Positions 4,907 through 6,464 of a stretch of DNA of 6,464 bases are shown here, piece after piece. Within the stretch, counting starts at the first letter, position 1. The number at the start of each line of letters is the position of its first letter. The stretch lies in NCBI GenBank assembly GCA_036260665.1, contig DATAMF010000146.1:1-6464 (forward strand), given 5' to 3'. Origin of the DNA: DATAMF01 sp036260665 (GTDB lineage: Bacteria > Chloroflexota > Anaerolineae > Aggregatilineales > Aggregatilineaceae). Position numbers and translations under genes: made by a program. A model generated the notes under the pieces. That model saw only the letters and a list, made by a program, of their open reading frames with translations. It had not been told where the DNA came from and searched no databases.

Positions 4907-5989
4907 GTGAAAAAAAAGCATCTCAAACCGCGTACTCAGCCGTTTATATTTACCGGGTTGTGGATCACCATTTGGCTACTGGGGTTTTTAGGTGCTTTTC
5001 AGGAAACCAGTCTCATCGCGGCACAAGCCGAGCCGGGTGCCATCAGCACTATTGCCTGGAAACCGGACGGCAGCCAGTTGGCGGTTGGGTACAGTGACGG
5101 CACGCTGGAAATCCGCGATGGGCAGAGTGGAACGCTTGAGCAAACGCTGGTTGGGCATACCAGCTACATCACCGCTCTAGCCTGGCATCCAACCGCCAAC
5201 CAGTTACTCAGTGGTGCTGAAGGAGAGATTTTTTTATGGGACTTGTCAACCGGTGTCTCTTTCGATCTTCGAGATTCATACAGTACACTGACTACCATTG
5301 TCAGAGGAGTCAGTTGGAGTGCGGATGGTAGCCAAATATTTGCTTCCGAAGGTTCTTATTTCTTGACGTGGGATGTTCAAACCCTCCCTCCACAGTTCCA
5401 ATCTGAGCAACGGAATCAGCACCCCATTTACTCGTTTGTGTGGAATCACAACAGAAGCCGGGTTGCTACTATATCCCTGGGCTTTGTTACTCTAAGAGAT
5501 GCAGGAACCTTCTCCGAACCGGAAGGGACAATTGATAAAGGTGGAATAGGGGCTATTGCGTGGAGTCCCGATGGAAACCAGTTAGTCACGGGCGATTGGG
5601 TGGGCAGCATCAAAATCTGGGATGTGTCGTCCAGCGACTTTCAGCTAGAGCGCGAGTTACAACCTGCTCTCTATGACACAGCGGAATATCCACAGACCAA
5701 TATCCAGGCGCTTCAGTTCAATGCAGCGGGCACGGAAGTCTACAGTGTCGCGGGGGATGGAACCTTTGTCCGGTGGGATGCTGATAGCGGCGAAGTTTTA
5801 GCCACCACCCACTTGACCGCACCGATCTATGAAGCAGTCTTCAGCCCGGATGGCACCCGCCTCGCCTATGGCGGCGAAAGCGGCGTCCTGGAACTTGTGC
5901 CCGTTCATCCACTGCTTGAGGCGGAGGCTGGTGCTGTCAGCGCCATTGCCTGGAAACCGGATGGCAGCCCGCAGCCGACCAATTATTGA
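4907..5989 (+). CDS. Membrane-anchored WD40 repeat protein with a broken eighth repeat
   Basis: 360 residues from the GTG start. A basic N-terminus (KKKHLKPR) and hydrophobic segment at about 12-31 form a signal peptide or anchor (an alanine-rich LIAAQA at 36-41 could be a cleavage site). Seven WD-type repeats follow, beginning near 45, 87, 133, 173, 212, 265 and 305, with motifs such as IAWKPDGSQLAVG, IAWSPDGNQLVTG, IKIWD and VFSPDGTRLAYG. Seven blades would close a propeller. An eighth repeat starts (GAVSAIAWKPDGS, 342-354) and stops abruptly as PQPTNY and TGA. This fragment nearly copies the first repeat (44-56). GC content is uneven: about 60% near both ends and 40-48% around blades 3-4. 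It probably binds protein partners outside the membrane, together with the upstream lipoprotein. No enzymatic domain is seen. The stop overlaps the opposing gene by 7 bases. Confidence 0.82.
   Translation: MKKKHLKPRTQPFIFTGLWITIWLLGFLGAFQETSLIAAQAEPGAISTIAWKPDGSQLAVGYSDGTLEIRDGQSGTLEQTLVGHTSYITALAWHPTANQLLSGAEGEIFLWDLSTGVSFDLRDSYSTLTTIVRGVSWSADGSQIFASEGSYFLTWDVQTLPPQFQSEQRNQHPIYSFVWNHNRSRVATISLGFVTLRDAGTFSEPEGTIDKGGIGAIAWSPDGNQLVTGDWVGSIKIWDVSSSDFQLERELQPALYDTAEYPQTNIQALQFNAAGTEVYSVAGDGTFVRWDADSGEVLATTHLTAPIYEAVFSPDGTRLAYGGESGVLELVPVHPLLEAEAGAVSAIAWKPDGSPQPTNY
5030..5969 (+). repeat. Direct repeat pair at the two ends of the WD40 region (5030-5074, 5924-5968)
   Basis: Codon-aligned comparison gives 38 of 45 identical bases, including a 17-base exact match ATTGCCTGGAAACCGGA (5051-5067 and 5945-5961) followed, after one mismatch, by GGCAGCC. 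The two copies encode the start of blade 1 and the start of the unfinished blade 8. The other blades share the WD protein pattern but not this DNA identity, so the two copies are more closely related to each other. Homology ends just after 5969, close to the stop codon and the switch to AT-rich sequence. Confidence 0.75.
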
Positions 5990-6464
5990 GCGCTAGTATT
6001 TTCCCTGCCTGAAAGTGCAGCTTCTGCCCGATCCGCGATTATTAGATATAAACCCCTTCTGAATTCATGAAGTTGTGGATTATTCCGATATTCCGACGCG
6101 GCCTTTCTAATCTTTTCCTCATCCTCAGGAGATTGAGGGCTTAATATATCGGGATTTGCCATGTAAATTTCATAGGCTTGTGGATTAATCTCTGCCCAAA
6201 AAGCAGATACTCTAGCTCCAATTGTACAAAGAATGGAATTATTAGCTAAAGCTTGGCATATACCCCCCTTATCATTTGATAAGTAAGCTCTAAATGCCGA
6301 GTCCAAGAGCTGGATAGCCTCTAGAAACGAGTCTGAACCTGGGCTGGCAATGCCTCTTTCGTCGAAAATCCCCTCCTCATCATATAAAGCAAATGGAGCA
6401 GAAAACGATAGATGCAAAATCATATTCATCAACTTCGAAAAGAGGCGGAAGGTTATGATTTCCT
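5983..6464 (-). CDS. Hypothetical protein, low GC, probably running off the window edge
   Basis: At least 148 residues, family not recognised. The frame ends at TAA (5983-5985) and is open to the window edge. In-frame starts at 6429 (ATG) and 6423 (ATG), or TTG at 6432, lack a Shine-Dalgarno, and the ten complete codons further upstream (EIITFRLFSKL before MNMIL) contain no stop, so the true start may lie beyond 6464. The visible protein looks mostly alpha-helical and soluble, with an acidic segment (YDEEGIFDERG), three cysteines absent of any CxxC pairing, and a charged C-terminal half (EDEEKIRKAASEYRNNPQLHEFRRGL) ending in a helix-like IADRAEAAL. No catalytic motif was recognised. One hand-counted line is about 38% GC, unlike the central genes. 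It is convergent with the WD40 gene, the stops overlap by 7 bases, and no terminator is visible between them. Confidence 0.6.
   Translation of the reverse strand, partial: EIITFRLFSKLMNMILHLSFSAPFALYDEEGIFDERGIASPGSDSFLEAIQLLDSAFRAYLSNDKGGICQALANNSILCTIGARVSAFWAEINPQAYEIYMANPDILSPQSPEDEEKIRKAASEYRNNPQLHEFRRGLYLIIADRAEAALSGRENTSAQ

Overview
The window looks like a piece of a moderately GC-rich bacterial chromosome, most likely Chloroflexota (Anaerolineae-like) or a similar environmental lineage. The main reasons are a lipoprotein with a very long Thr/Pro 'TPT' linker followed by a TolB/WD-type propeller, a neighbouring membrane-anchored WD40 protein, and a GGGGCAATTC palindrome in an intergenic spacer. 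This placement rests on protein style only. There is no rRNA or marker gene here to confirm it.

Layout. Positions 1-282 hold no intact gene: a start-less fragment of a membrane protein lies on the minus strand (33-197), and a short inverted repeat joins 1-18 to 171-188. A low-GC orphan gene for a single-pass membrane protein follows (283-726). Next come a DUF1360-type membrane protein (917-1387), an AlaX-type alanyl-tRNA editing hydrolase (1486-2205) and, 30 bases later and probably cotranscribed, an AcuB-like CBS-CBS-ACT ligand sensor (2236-2883). A 215-base spacer (2884-3098) carries a palindrome flanked by G-rich direct repeats, then a -10-like hexamer directly before the next start codon. 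The TPT-linker lipoprotein (3099-4871) and a GTG-started WD40 protein (4907-5989) follow as a likely two-gene unit for extracytoplasmic beta-propeller proteins. The WD40 gene ends in a broken eighth repeat that copies its first repeat. A low-GC minus-strand gene (5983 to the window edge) converges on it with a 7-base overlap.

How the genes fit together. The centre (about 900-5200) is conserved, GC-rich housekeeping and cell-surface material. AlaX clears Ser/Gly-mischarged tRNA-Ala, the CBS/ACT protein probably senses nucleotides and amino acids, and the two propeller proteins are probably displayed outside the membrane. Both ends are AT-richer, have unrecognised genes and show signs of rearrangement. 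I see no defence island, CRISPR array, transposase, phage gene or RNA gene, and no convincing new multi-gene system. The most unusual points are the WD40 gene (compositional mosaic, duplicated half-blade at its broken end), the possible leaderless start of the lipoprotein, the composite intergenic repeat, and the inverted repeat around the membrane-protein fragment.
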